A DNA stretch of 64,000 nt from assembly GCA_900766185.1 (NCBI GenBank), contig CAAFUL010000085.1:124001-188000 (forward strand), read 5' to 3'. The notes under the pieces are model-generated. The model did not search any database. It saw nothing but the letters and a program-made list of their open reading frames with translations, and was not told where the DNA came from. Source of the DNA: an uncultured Johnsonella sp. Its GTDB lineage: Bacteria; Bacillota; Clostridia; Lachnospirales; Lachnospiraceae. Position numbers and translations under genes: made by a program. How positions within the stretch are numbered: position 1 is the first letter of the stretch; each line of letters starts with the position of its first letter. Positions 35,646-46,566 of this stretch are shown here, piece by piece.

Positions 35646-36296
35646 ATGAAAAAAGAAGTAGTTTTACAAAGAATGAAGGAAGATTGTTTAATAGCTGTTA
35701 TTCGTGCAAAAAACAAAGAGCAGGGCGAGAAATTGGTAGACTCCATAATAAAGGGCGGAATCAACTTTATAGAAATAACCATGACTATGGATGAGGGTAA
35801 TCCTGTAGAATTTATTGCCTTCCTTGCACAAAAGTACAAGGATAATCCGAAGATAGTAATAGGTGCAGGTACGGTACTTGATCCGGAGACTGCAAGACTT
35901 GTAATTTTGGCAGGTGCCAACTATGTGGTAAGCCCCGCTTTTAATTCTGAAACTATTAAGTTATGTAACAGATACAGAGTTCCGGTTCTCCCGGGAGTTA
36001 TGTCGCCTACAGAAGCTATTATGGCTTTGGAAGCAGGCTGTGATGTAATTAAACTCTTCCCGGGCAATATCTTGGGACCTGCGGCTATCAGCACCTACAA
36101 AGGTCCTCTGCCACAGGGTGAATTTATGCCGAGCGGCGGTGTGGATGTAGATAATGTTGATAAGTGGCTTAAAGCCGGAGCTTATGCAGTCGGTACAGGT
36201 TCAAGCCTTACCAAGGGGGCAAAGACCGGTGATTTTGAAGCCGTAGAAGCTAAGGCAAGAGAATTTGTCGAAGCTGTAAAGAAAGCAAGAAGCTAA
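35646..36296 (+). CDS. eda: KDPG/KHG aldolase
   Basis: Class I aldolase of the Entner-Doudoroff and related acid-sugar pathways, cleaving 2-keto-3-deoxy-6-phosphogluconate (or 4-hydroxy-2-oxoglutarate) to pyruvate. The 216 residues form a TIM barrel with the Schiff-base lysine K136 in GCDVIKLFPGN, the acid strand FIEITMTMDEG near 40-50, GAGTVLDPETA, and the phosphate-binding PSGGVD. GAAAGGA precedes the start. It lies 16 bases before dapA, another pyruvate-utilising class I aldolase, possibly in one operon. No other Entner-Doudoroff gene is nearby. Confidence 0.93.
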   Translation: MKKEVVLQRMKEDCLIAVIRAKNKEQGEKLVDSIIKGGINFIEITMTMDEGNPVEFIAFLAQKYKDNPKIVIGAGTVLDPETARLVILAGANYVVSPAFNSETIKLCNRYRVPVLPGVMSPTEAIMALEAGCDVIKLFPGNILGPAAISTYKGPLPQGEFMPSGGVDVDNVDKWLKAGAYAVGTGSSLTKGAKTGDFEAVEAKAREFVEAVKKARS

Positions 36297-36312
36297 TACT
36301 GGAGGTTTATAT

Positions 36313-37203
36313 ATGTCAAGAGTTTTTGAAGGTGCAGGTATCGCACTTATTACCCCATTTCGTGAAGATGGGAGTGTTAATTATGAAAAGTTGAAAGAAC
36401 TCTTAGAGGATCAAATAGCTAATAAAACTGATGCTATCATTATATGCGGTACTACCGGAGAACCCTCTACGCTAACAATAGAGGAGCATTTGGATGTGAT
36501 TGAAGCTACTGTAAAGCATGTCAATAAAAGAATACCGGTAATAGCCGGTTCCGGCTCCAACTGTACTCAAACAGCGGTATATCTTTCAACAGAGGCTGAA
36601 AAAAGGGGAGCTGACGGACTTTTGGTCGTTTCTCCGTATTACAATAAGGCAACACAAAAGGGGCTTATCAAGCATTTCTCCACGGTTGCAGCCTCAGTTA
36701 AGATACCTATAATATTATATAATATTCCCGGAAGAACCGGAGTTACCATACAGCCGGAAACTATCAGTTATCTGGTAAGAAATGTAGAAAATATAGTAGG
36801 TGTTAAGGAAGCTTCGGGAGATATGTCTGCAATTGCCAAGATGTTCCATCTGTGTCAGGATATTGATATTGCCGTATACTCAGGTAATGACGATCAGATA
36901 ATACCTATTATGTCTCTCGGAGGTGTAGGTGTTATATCGGTACTCAGTCATGTAGCCCCGAGGCAGACCCATGAGATGTGCAGGGCTATGCTTGACGGAG
37001 ATGTAAAAAAAGCTGCCAAGATGCAGCTTGATGCCTTGGATGTAATCAATAATCTCTTTACAGAGGTCAATCCTATACCTGTAAAGGCAGCTATGAATAT
37101 GCAGGGAAAAGATGTCGGCGGCCTTCGATTACCGCTTACATATATGGAAGAAGAGCATCAAAAGGCACTTGAAAAAAGTATGAGAGAGTATGGTATATTA
37201 TGA
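36313..37203 (+). CDS. dapA: 4-hydroxy-tetrahydrodipicolinate synthase
   Basis: First committed enzyme of lysine/diaminopimelate synthesis: condenses pyruvate with aspartate semialdehyde. 296 residues, standard. The TTGEPSTL pyruvate loop is near 47, Y136 in LYNIPGRTG donates the proton, and the Schiff-base lysine is K165 in GVKEASGD. GGAGG lies before ATG 36313. The stop overlaps the dapB start by four bases, so the two pathway steps are coupled. DAP is needed for peptidoglycan, fitting the cell-wall theme. Confidence 0.97.
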   Translation: MSRVFEGAGIALITPFREDGSVNYEKLKELLEDQIANKTDAIIICGTTGEPSTLTIEEHLDVIEATVKHVNKRIPVIAGSGSNCTQTAVYLSTEAEKRGADGLLVVSPYYNKATQKGLIKHFSTVAASVKIPIILYNIPGRTGVTIQPETISYLVRNVENIVGVKEASGDMSAIAKMFHLCQDIDIAVYSGNDDQIIPIMSLGGVGVISVLSHVAPRQTHEMCRAMLDGDVKKAAKMQLDALDVINNLFTEVNPIPVKAAMNMQGKDVGGLRLPLTYMEEEHQKALEKSMREYGIL

Positions 37204-37967
37204 TAAAAGTATTATTAAACGGTTGTCTTGGTGCTATGGGACTTGTGATATCCGAGCTTGTTGAAAAGGTAAACGATATGGAAATAGTTGCAGGCATAGA
37301 CAGAAAGTGTAAGGAAGCGGATTTTACCTCAAAGTATACTTATGCGGTTTATGAAAGCCCTTCGGATGTAAAAGAAGAGGCGGATGTCTGCATAGATTTT
37401 TCAAGTGCTTTGGCAGTAGACGGTATACTGGATTACTGTACTAAGAAAAAACTTCCTCTGGTGCTTTGCACAACCGGACTTAGCAATGAGCAATTGGAAA
37501 ATGTTAAAAAAGCTTCCGAAACTATTGCTATTTTACGCTCTGCCAATATGTCCATAGGAGTTAATTTACTCCTTAAATTAGTGGCACAGGCAACAAAAGC
37601 ACTTGAAAATAAAGGTTTTGATATAGAAATAGTTGAAAAACATCATAACAGAAAACTTGATGCACCAAGCGGTACTGCGCTTGCCTTAGCAGATGCAGCC
37701 AATGAAGCTGCAGGAAACACTTATGAGTATAACTTTTCAAGGTCTGAGAGAAGAGAGAAAAGACCTGTAACTGAAATAGGCATCGCCTCAGTAAGAGGCG
37801 GCAGCATAGTAGGAGAGCATGATGTGATTTTTGCCGGAGAAGATGAGGTTATAACCTTATCCCACAGTGCTTATTCAAGGAGTATTTTTGCAAAGGGTGC
37901 CGTGGAGGCTGCTAAGTTTTTGTATAATAAAAAAGCCGGTATATACAGTATGTTTGATGTACTCTAA
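37200..37967 (+). CDS. dapB: 4-hydroxy-tetrahydrodipicolinate reductase
   Basis: NAD(P)H-dependent reductase that follows DapA. The N-terminal nucleotide-binding motif is LNGCLGAMGLVISELV, where the usual GxxGxMG is kept, and the catalytic stretch EIVEKHHNRKLDAPSGTAL carries the histidine and lysine pair near residue 148. The GEHDVIFAGEDEVITLSHSAYSR block is also typical. 255 residues. It overlaps dapA by four bases. No terminator was clearly visible before purC. Confidence 0.96.
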   Translation: MIKVLLNGCLGAMGLVISELVEKVNDMEIVAGIDRKCKEADFTSKYTYAVYESPSDVKEEADVCIDFSSALAVDGILDYCTKKKLPLVLCTTGLSNEQLENVKKASETIAILRSANMSIGVNLLLKLVAQATKALENKGFDIEIVEKHHNRKLDAPSGTALALADAANEAAGNTYEYNFSRSERREKRPVTEIGIASVRGGSIVGEHDVIFAGEDEVITLSHSAYSRSIFAKGAVEAAKFLYNKKAGIYSMFDVL

Positions 37968-38038
37968 ATAGGAGCACAGCACATAATAATTACTAATTAA
38001 TAGTATAAAGAGCTTTGTATTTATTTGCATAAATAACA

Positions 38039-38067
38039 TTGCTTAAATTATATATCTTTTATATAAT
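38039..38067 (+). promoter_or_regulatory. Promoter of purC
   Basis: TTGCTT (38039-38044) and TATAAT (38062-38067) with a 17-base spacer, 52 bases before the purC start. Confidence 0.6.
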
Positions 38068-38118
38068 CGTATATTGATAAAGATATCTTCAATAACTTAA
38101 ATGTGAAAGGAATACATG

Positions 38119-40150
<2,032 letters not shown>

Positions 40151-40161
40151 GAATTAAACAT

Positions 40162-40216
40162 ATATGTAAAATACTTCAGGGCTTAGTAAATTATGTCAGT
40201 GAAGTATTTTGCATAT
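40162..40216 (+). terminator. Hairpin terminator after eno
   Basis: ATATGTAAAATACTTCA (40162-40178) pairs with 40200-40216 over 17 bp with one wobble around a 21-base loop. The T-run is inside the right arm rather than after it, so read-through into the next gene 14 bases on is possible. Confidence 0.6.
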
Positions 40217-40229
40217 AAGGTGAAAAAAG

Positions 40230-40769
40230 ATGGACAGAAAAGTTCTTGTAGTAATTGATATGCAAAATGATTTTGTTGACGGTGCACTTGGTACTAAGGA
40301 AGCCGTGTCCATAGTTCCTTTCGTAGTGGATAAAGTGAAGGAATTGATATCGGACGGTTATGAGGTGATTTTTACCAAAGATACTCATGATGAGGAATAC
40401 TTGTCAACGCAAGAAGGAAACAAGCTTCCGGTCAAGCACTGTATCAAGCTAAGTCACGGATGGGAGCTTATTAAAGAATTGCAGGATATACAAAGCCAAT
40501 ATAATCTTAAGGTAATAGAAAAACCGGGCTTTGGAAGTATGGAGCTTGCAGAGTACTTAAAAGCAAAAGATAGGCAAAATCCAATCAAAGAAGTTGCTTT
40601 CTTGGGACTTTGCACCGATATTTGTGTGGTGTGCAATGCACTTTTGATTAAGGCGGCATTACCTGAAAGCTTATTAAAAGTTTATTCCGATTGCTGTGCC
40701 GGAGTAAGTCCGGAGGCACATAAGGCCGCACTGCAAACAATGGCAAGTTGCCAAGTAGAGATTATCTAG
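40230..40769 (+). CDS. Nicotinamidase/isochorismatase-family cysteine hydrolase
   Basis: A 179-residue amidohydrolase-fold protein. The catalytic triad D10 (VVIDMQNDF), K98 (EKPGFGS) and C132 (LCTDICVV) is in place. D51, H53 and H70 resemble the nicotinamidase metal ligands, while the third histidine of the classical set is not evident. It is most likely a nicotinamidase recycling nicotinamide to nicotinate; a ureidoacrylate- or isochorismatase-like activity cannot be ruled out. It lies between the eno hairpin and a pair of bidirectional terminators. Confidence 0.85.
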   Translation: MDRKVLVVIDMQNDFVDGALGTKEAVSIVPFVVDKVKELISDGYEVIFTKDTHDEEYLSTQEGNKLPVKHCIKLSHGWELIKELQDIQSQYNLKVIEKPGFGSMELAEYLKAKDRQNPIKEVAFLGLCTDICVVCNALLIKAALPESLLKVYSDCCAGVSPEAHKAALQTMASCQVEII

Positions 40770-40796
40770 CTACTATACCAAAGATTTTTGATAGGT

Positions 40797-40835
40797 GTAA
40801 TCAGTAAACAAGTGGTGTGTAATCAGTAAGCAAGT
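40797..40835 (+). repeat. Two-copy tandem repeat
   Basis: GTAATCAGTAAACAAGT (40797-40813) is repeated as GTAATCAGTAAGCAAGT (40819-40835) with a 22-base period, in the gap after the hydrolase gene. Confidence 0.6.
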
Positions 40836-40920
40836 TGTTTGGTATACTTAGAAAATAGATATTATCAAGTGAATAAAATATAATAGTCAAGCAGAGAGTA
40901 AGAACTGCTTGTTGCTAAAC

Positions 40921-40957
40921 AAAAAGAGAGGAGTAAAATTTATTACCCCTCTCTTTT
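40921..40957. terminator. Bidirectional terminator between convergent genes
   Basis: AAAAGAGAGG and CCTCTCTTTT arms, extended inward by GTAA/TTAC across one mismatch, with A-run on one side and T-run on the other. It serves the hydrolase gene (plus) and the LCP operon (minus). Confidence 0.85.
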
Positions 40958-40958
40958 C

Positions 40959-40992
40959 AACTATTCGCTAAACTCATGTTTAACGAATAGTT
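40959..40992. terminator. Second hairpin of the convergent terminator pair
   Basis: AACTATTCG (40959-40967) and CGAATAGTT (40984-40992) plus an inner TAAAC/GTTTA stem. Followed on the plus strand by a T-rich run. It probably backs up the first terminator. Confidence 0.65.
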
Positions 40993-41004
40993 AAGTTTAT
41001 TTTT

Positions 41005-42552
41005 CTAATTAACCTGTGAACTCGTAGCCTCTTTCTTTGGAACACTTGATTTTGTTCCAAGACCGCTTTTTTCAACTATGTAGTTGCTTATATCTATAAG
41101 TTCTCTGCTTGGACTGTACTCACTGTTTTTATATAAAAGCTCATGTAGTTTCCTTACATTGCTTTCCAAGGTTACAGGTATAACATAATTAAGTTTTCCT
41201 ATATCCTTAGTATCATTATCAAAAGGAAAACCTAAACTGTCGGTCAATTTATATTTGTCGGCATCTCTTGCAAGCGGTATAAGATCATCAACCGATATAC
41301 TGCTTGAAACTTCCGGATATACGCTTAACACCAGATTTTTAAGAGTGTTAAAATCCGACTGCTTAGCCTTTTCAAGCGCTAAATCAGCAATCTTTCTCTG
41401 TCTCTCGGTTCTATTAAAATCCGTGTCCATAAGTCTAAGCCTTGCATAGGCTACCGCCTGTACTCCGTCCAAATGATGTTTACCCGGATAGGCAAGCTGA
41501 TGTGAACCTATACCCGTAGACTCTACCGTTTCGGTTATAAATGAATTGATATACTCAAATTCCGCTTCGCTAATTTCTACATCAACTCCTCCAAGTATAT
41601 TAATGGCATCAACTACAGACTTCCAGTTAAAGGTGATATAGTCATCTATCTTGATATCAAGCATACGCTCCAAAGTTGCTACAGCCTGTTTATGACCGCC
41701 TAAAAAATAGGCTTCATTAAGTTTATGATACTTACCGCTTGCATCTATCATACTGTAGGTATCTCTATATATGGATACCAGCTGTATTTCTTTAGTTTCC
41801 CTGTTAATATTGCATACAATATCAACATCTGCCAAGGCTCCGGCTTCCGTTTCTCCGCCTCTGGAGTCTACACCGAATATAGCTATGGTATAATATCCGC
41901 TTTGTTTGTAAAAAAATCCGTAGGCAAAGTAAGAAAAACCTAAAAGTAATACTAAAAGAAATACGGTACTAAAAAGCTTCTTTACTCTTTTACCTATTTT
42001 TCCATCCTTTGTTTTCGCCGCTTTGTTCTCAGTCTTTTTACTTCGTCTTACTATAGGTATAGGCTGATTTTTACGACTTACAAGCAGGTTGTTTTTAGGT
42101 TTTTGCGGCTTTTTGATTTTCTTTACTTCTCTCTTCTTCTCTTTTTTAATAACTTTTATTTTGGGCTTTCTTTTGGGAATACCTTTAGTTTCTTTTTTTT
42201 CTTCTCTTTTTATAGGGAAAATTTCTAATTCTTTTTTTTCTGCTTCTTTTGCTTTTCTTTTTTCATTCTGTTGCTTAATATAATCCTTATAGTCTTTTCT
42301 TGCTATTGCAATATCAAGCTCTTTTTCAGGTTCTTTTTGAAGCGCAAAAATCTTCTCATCTTCAATACCTGTTGTATTTCCCTCAGCATCGATTTCATAT
42401 ATTGAAGCCCTTTTATATGAAACCTGATTTTGAAGCAAAATGGAAGAATTTGCTTTTTTATGTCTGGCACGAATCTTTTTTAACCTTGCAAGATCCGACA
42501 GATATTTTCTCTTCTCCTCGCTGTCATCTGAGTGTATTTCATCATCTCTCAT
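41005..42552 (-). CDS. LytR-CpsA-Psr (LCP) family cell-wall ligase with long basic cytoplasmic region
   Basis: Membrane enzyme that moves lipid-linked glycopolymers such as teichoic acid onto peptidoglycan. Of 515 residues, the first 190 are cytoplasmic, very rich in Lys, Arg and Glu (KKEKKREVKKIKKPQKPK), then a membrane segment at about 195-215, then the extracellular LCP domain (FGVDSRGG, DVDIVCNINRETKEIQLVSIYRDTY, GGVDVEISEAEFEYIN, AYARLRLMDTDFNRTERQRKI) carrying the arginine and aspartate residues that bind the pyrophosphate. The long charged N-terminus is unusual for the family. It ends the minus-strand operon behind the cytidylate-kinase-like gene. Confidence 0.88.
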   Translation of the reverse strand: MRDDEIHSDDSEEKRKYLSDLARLKKIRARHKKANSSILLQNQVSYKRASIYEIDAEGNTTGIEDEKIFALQKEPEKELDIAIARKDYKDYIKQQNEKRKAKEAEKKELEIFPIKREEKKETKGIPKRKPKIKVIKKEKKREVKKIKKPQKPKNNLLVSRKNQPIPIVRRSKKTENKAAKTKDGKIGKRVKKLFSTVFLLVLLLGFSYFAYGFFYKQSGYYTIAIFGVDSRGGETEAGALADVDIVCNINRETKEIQLVSIYRDTYSMIDASGKYHKLNEAYFLGGHKQAVATLERMLDIKIDDYITFNWKSVVDAINILGGVDVEISEAEFEYINSFITETVESTGIGSHQLAYPGKHHLDGVQAVAYARLRLMDTDFNRTERQRKIADLALEKAKQSDFNTLKNLVLSVYPEVSSSISVDDLIPLARDADKYKLTDSLGFPFDNDTKDIGKLNYVIPVTLESNVRKLHELLYKNSEYSPSRELIDISNYIVEKSGLGTKSSVPKKEATSSQVN

Positions 42553-42577
42553 AAAATAAAACTTTCTTTAATACAAT

Positions 42578-43210
42578 TTACTGTCCCGATCCTTCTTTAA
42601 TAGCTATGTAATTCTTTATCAGTTCAACACAGCCTTCAAGCCCCAACCTGCTACTGTTGATGCACAGATCATAGCTTTTTGAATCACTCCAGTGTTTATT
42701 GGAATAATAGTTATAATAACTTGATCGTTTCTTATCTATTTTTATCATCAAATCTTTTGCCTTATCTTCTGATATGCTCTGAGTTTCTGCAATACGCACT
42801 ATCCTGTCTTCTTCATCCGCATTAATAAAAACTGTCAGCAAATTCTTGTGCTCTGCCAAAGCATAATCGGCACATCTTCCTATAATTACACAGGACTCAC
42901 TTTCAGCTATTTGTTTAATAGCATCAAACTGAGCAAGAAATATCTTGTGATTAATAGGCATATCAAGATAAGAAGAAGAAGTATAGCCAAGTGAATATGT
43001 GTCCATTACTAAAGAATAGAGAAAACTGTTGGTAGGTCTTTCATCATGAGACTCAAAAAGCTCTTGGCATATACCGCTGTTTTTTGCCGCAGCTACCAAA
43101 AGTTCTTTGTCATAGCACTTTATACCGAACTCTTTTGCTAAAAGCTCACCTATTTTTTTACCACCACTGCCTGCCTGTCTTCCTATAGTAATAACCAAGT
43201 TGTCTTTCAT
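42578..43210 (-). CDS. Cytidylate kinase-like protein
   Basis: A 210-residue protein of the cytidylate-kinase-like family (Cytidylate_kin2). The N-terminal P-loop variant is GRQAGSGGKKIGELLA (from G10), followed by CYDKELL, a lid-like segment and RIAETQSISEDKAKDLMIKIDKKRSSYYNYYSNKHW. True CMP kinase is a separate, larger protein, so the substrate here is uncertain. It sits between rluD and the LCP gene, 27 and 25 bases from each, and is probably cotranscribed with them. Confidence 0.8.
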   Translation of the reverse strand: MKDNLVITIGRQAGSGGKKIGELLAKEFGIKCYDKELLVAAAKNSGICQELFESHDERPTNSFLYSLVMDTYSLGYTSSSYLDMPINHKIFLAQFDAIKQIAESESCVIIGRCADYALAEHKNLLTVFINADEEDRIVRIAETQSISEDKAKDLMIKIDKKRSSYYNYYSNKHWSDSKSYDLCINSSRLGLEGCVELIKNYIAIKEGSGQ

Positions 43211-43237
43211 ATCTATACTCCTCTCTAAAAATTAATA

Positions 43238-44143
43238 TTATAATTTATTTAATAGCCTATCAAAATATTCAGGAAGCTCAGAATCAAACTCCATATATTC
43301 TAGACTGCTCGGATGTATAAAGCCCAGTGTTTTGGCATGTAAGCACTGTCCTGTCAGCTCAAACGGAGATTTTGAGTATCCGTATATGCCGTCTCCTAAA
43401 AGCGGATGTAATATATAAGCCATATGAACTCTTATCTGATGTGTTCTGCCTGTTTTTAATTCACATTCTATGTAGGTATAGTTGTTAAACCTTTGCAACA
43501 CCCTATATCTAGTATAAGCGTATTTTCCGCTTTCGTCTACCACTGAAAACTTTTTTCTGTCCAAATTATGTCTGCCTATGTAGTTTTCTATCACTCCGCT
43601 ATCTTCTTTTATGACCCCATGTACTATAGCATGGTACTTTCGACTTATAGTATGCTCTCTTAGCTGATTTGCTATAAAATTATGAGACCTGTCATTCTTG
43701 CATACTATTAAAAGTCCTGTAGTGTCCTTATCTATCCTGTGAACTATCCCCGGTCTTAGTACACCGTTGATAGAGGACAGGTTATCCTTGCAATGGTACA
43801 TTAAGGCATTGACTAAAGTTCCGCTTATATGTCCGTTTGAAGGATGTACTACCATACCTTTGGGCTTATTGACTATTATCAAGTCATCATCTTCATAACG
43901 AATATCCAAAGGTATATCCTCTGCCTGTATATCAAGTTCACTTGGACTTGGAATTTGTATTTCTATCAATTCTCCGATACTTACCTTGTAGCTGCTTTTT
44001 ACTTCTTTTCCGTTAACTTTTATAGCACCGTCTTTTATAAGTTTTTGTATATGCGAGCGGCTAAGCCCTATGCCTGCAAGGTTAATATGGTTGTCTATTC
44101 TAATATCTTCGTTGTTGGTTACTTCTAATTTTATATCTTGCAT
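43238..44143 (-). CDS. rluD: Ribosomal large-subunit pseudouridine synthase (RluD type)
   Basis: Isomerises uridine to pseudouridine in 23S rRNA. The N-terminal S4 RNA-binding domain (about 10-60) precedes the catalytic domain with HRIDKDTTGLLIV, catalytic Asp at D138, the NKPKGMVVHPS strand, and GRTHQIRVHMAYILHPLLGD near the end. 301 residues. It matches B. subtilis YlyB, which also follows lspA. The exact uridine target is inferred only. Confidence 0.93.
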   Translation of the reverse strand: MQDIKLEVTNNEDIRIDNHINLAGIGLSRSHIQKLIKDGAIKVNGKEVKSSYKVSIGELIEIQIPSPSELDIQAEDIPLDIRYEDDDLIIVNKPKGMVVHPSNGHISGTLVNALMYHCKDNLSSINGVLRPGIVHRIDKDTTGLLIVCKNDRSHNFIANQLREHTISRKYHAIVHGVIKEDSGVIENYIGRHNLDRKKFSVVDESGKYAYTRYRVLQRFNNYTYIECELKTGRTHQIRVHMAYILHPLLGDGIYGYSKSPFELTGQCLHAKTLGFIHPSSLEYMEFDSELPEYFDRLLNKL

Positions 44144-44145
44144 CT

Positions 44146-44655
44146 TTACTTTTTGTTTCTTATAAATTTAAAATCCTCTTCTTTATATATAAATAATAAA
44201 CATACTATTAAAACCGTGGTTGCAATACTTATGTATATGTCAGCCATATTAAAAATAGGGAAATTGATCAGACTTATGTATATAAAGTCTACAACATAGG
44301 CATACATAACTCTGTCTATAAAATTCCCTAAGGCTCCTGCAAATATAAAGCACAGTATGTAAAATAAAGGCATATATTTTCTTTCAAACGGCAGCTTATA
44401 AACGATATAGTATATTACAAATAATACTATTACGGTTATTATATAAAAGAACCATTGTTTTCCCTGTAAAATACTGAAAGCGGCACCTCTGTTCTCCGAA
44501 TACAGAAATTCCAAAACACCCTTTATAAGTACATATGGTGCTTTGTCCTTCAAGTTCGCAACCGCAAGCATCTTTGTATATCTGTCAATAAATACCGCTA
44601 TGGTGGATATGACAAAAAACAATATCAATTTAACTTTTACCTTACTGCTATTCAT
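44146..44655 (-). CDS. lspA: Prolipoprotein signal peptidase
   Basis: Membrane aspartyl protease that removes the signal peptide of lipoproteins after lipid attachment. Four hydrophobic segments in 169 residues. The family motifs are present: ENRGAAFSIL at 54-63, GNFIDRV, and the two catalytic aspartates in VVDF (D123) and NMAD (D139). The start overlaps the end of aroB by eight bases, and rluD starts two bases after its stop, so the three are translationally linked. Confidence 0.96.
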   Translation of the reverse strand: MNSSKVKVKLILFFVISTIAVFIDRYTKMLAVANLKDKAPYVLIKGVLEFLYSENRGAAFSILQGKQWFFYIITVIVLFVIYYIVYKLPFERKYMPLFYILCFIFAGALGNFIDRVMYAYVVDFIYISLINFPIFNMADIYISIATTVLIVCLLFIYKEEDFKFIRNKK

Positions 44656-45736
44656 AAATTATACTCTTAAGCCCTTCTCTCATCTCTTCCATACTTACAC
44701 TATCATCTATAAAAGCCTCCCCTATAGAGTTTATAAGAATAAACTTTATCTTACCGAAACTCATCTTTTTATCGTTGAGGGTGGCTTTTAAAACTGATTC
44801 TATATCTATATTGTGCCTTAATTTTATATCTAAATCAAAAATCTTAAATAAATTTTCTATACGCTTTTTTTCATCCGAACTTATAAGATATCTTTTCATA
44901 CTTATATCAGCGGCAGCACAGGAACCTAATGCTATGCATTGTCCGTGACTTAATTTGAAATTAAGTTCTTTTTCTATAGCATGACCGAGTGTATGTCCGA
45001 AATTAAGCAAGGCTCTTACACCTTTTTCTTTCGGATCCTCTTCTACTACTGCTTTTTTTATAGAGTCGCTTCTAAAAAGCATATCCATACAAGCTAAATT
45101 ATCTTTGGCTTTTATTTTATCAGCTTTATATTCTAACAAGTCAAAGAAAAACCTGTCTTTTATTATAGCGGATTTTATTATTTCCGCCATGCCGGAAGCA
45201 AATTCAACATCGCTTAGCGTCTTAAGCGTATCTATGTTGGAATACACCAAAGAGGGCATATGAAAAGTTCCTATAATATTTTTATAGGACATAAAATCAA
45301 CTCCGGTTTTCCCTCCTATACTTGAGTCAGCCTGAGCCAGTAAACTTGTAGGTATCTGTATGAAACGCACTCCTCTTAGATAACTTGCCGCAACATATCC
45401 GCACAGATCTCCTACCACACCGCCGCCAAGTGCCACTAAAATATCATTTCTGTCAAACTTATGCTTGATCAAAAATTTATATATGGTATTGACCGTATCT
45501 AAATTCTTTGAAGCCTCTCCGGCTGTAAAACTTATATTTACAACATTATCGGAAAGTTCCGACAGAATACCTTTAACTGTATGTTGATACAAAGAGGATA
45601 CATTACTGTCACTTACTATGCAATACTTGACCTTATATGAGTCAAGTGATTTAACAGCCTCTTTGAGTGCTGAAAAGTCTTCCTCAATATGTATGTTATA
45701 TGCAAACTTATCTTGATAATTAACAGGTAAAATCAT
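44648..45736 (-). CDS. aroB: 3-dehydroquinate synthase
   Basis: Second step of the shikimate pathway; NAD- and zinc-dependent conversion of DAHP to 3-dehydroquinate. 362 residues. GGGVVGDLCGYVAASYLRG and the following QIPTSLLAQADSSIGGKTG signature are clear, as are ALLNFGHTLGHAIE and LSHGQCIALG with metal-binding histidines. The start is set at MILPVN (45736) because GAAAGGA precedes it on the minus strand; a GTG 22 codons earlier has no ribosome site. It is inserted between ylmH and lspA, where other Firmicutes have divIVA and ileS. Confidence 0.95.
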   Translation of the reverse strand: MILPVNYQDKFAYNIHIEEDFSALKEAVKSLDSYKVKYCIVSDSNVSSLYQHTVKGILSELSDNVVNISFTAGEASKNLDTVNTIYKFLIKHKFDRNDILVALGGGVVGDLCGYVAASYLRGVRFIQIPTSLLAQADSSIGGKTGVDFMSYKNIIGTFHMPSLVYSNIDTLKTLSDVEFASGMAEIIKSAIIKDRFFFDLLEYKADKIKAKDNLACMDMLFRSDSIKKAVVEEDPKEKGVRALLNFGHTLGHAIEKELNFKLSHGQCIALGSCAAADISMKRYLISSDEKKRIENLFKIFDLDIKLRHNIDIESVLKATLNDKKMSFGKIKFILINSIGEAFIDDSVSMEEMREGLKSIIYE

Positions 45737-45803
45737 TATAACCGTCCTTTCGGATTTGACAAAGCAGCTCAAAATAATTCCCTTGTTTATTAAGCATACC
45801 ACA

Positions 45804-46562
45804 CTATATATATTGCCTTATTTTGACTACCAATCGTCCCTTTTTACTTATTTTTTCAATATCGGAATATATGAACCTGCCAAGTCCTCTTACAGAAACT
45901 ATATCTTCAGGTTTTAATACATGACTGTGAGTATTTATAAGTTTTGAGTTTATAAATACCTTATCCGCATCTATTAAAAGGTTTGCCTTGGCTCTTGATA
46001 TATTATACACCGAAGAGACTATCGAGTCCAACCTGTTAGAGGCTATATTAATAATTTTTTCTTGAACATTACTGCTGAAATCTATAGCTCTAAAGTCTGC
46101 CTTACTTACATTGACCTTATTATGTCTTATATCAAATAAATTATCTATTATTATAGCGCTTGCGCTTTTAAGCGCATATACATATGCTTCATCGCCTATT
46201 ATACATATATCTCCCAACATATGTCTCTCGATTCCTATATTCATAAGCGCTCCCAAATAATCTCTGTGACTTACACTTTGAGAAAATTTCGGATTTTTAT
46301 TGCTTATGTGCAGCAAATCCATAAAATCAGAATCCTCTATATTTTCAGGATTACATGAAAAAAAGCAAACTAACTTTCTTTCCGCATAATCATAACCTCC
46401 AAGTATCTTGTATGAAACCTGAAGCGAAGTGCTTATAGATTGAAAGATGGTTTGCTCATATAGATTCAAAAATACAGTATGAGTTGTAATATTTTTATAA
46501 TAGGCCCTGTTAGCTAAGTCGCTAATTCTATTAATTAAAAACTGCCTTTCTTTTACATTCAT
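45804..46562 (-). CDS. ylmH: YlmH-type S4-domain RNA-binding protein
   Basis: A 252-residue protein of the YlmH family, an S4-like fold with an N-terminal ribonuclease-P/RRM-like part (CFFSCNPENIEDSDF) and the S4 domain at about 180-245 (RLDSIVSSVYNISRAKANLLIDADKVFINSK). In Bacillus YlmH binds stalled ribosome/tRNA complexes and helps rescue them. The gene lies four bases after sepF, in the conserved yggS-sepF-ylmH row. Confidence 0.9.
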   Translation of the reverse strand: MNVKERQFLINRISDLANRAYYKNITTHTVFLNLYEQTIFQSISTSLQVSYKILGGYDYAERKLVCFFSCNPENIEDSDFMDLLHISNKNPKFSQSVSHRDYLGALMNIGIERHMLGDICIIGDEAYVYALKSASAIIIDNLFDIRHNKVNVSKADFRAIDFSSNVQEKIINIASNRLDSIVSSVYNISRAKANLLIDADKVFINSKLINTHSHVLKPEDIVSVRGLGRFIYSDIEKISKKGRLVVKIRQYI

Positions 46563-46566
46563 AAAA

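Noticed and set aside
37968..38118. Purine riboswitch before purC, and lysine or glycine riboswitches before eda-dapA or the symporter
   Set aside because: None of the conserved junction cores of these riboswitches is visible; the gaps are short or plain AT-rich leaders with promoters.
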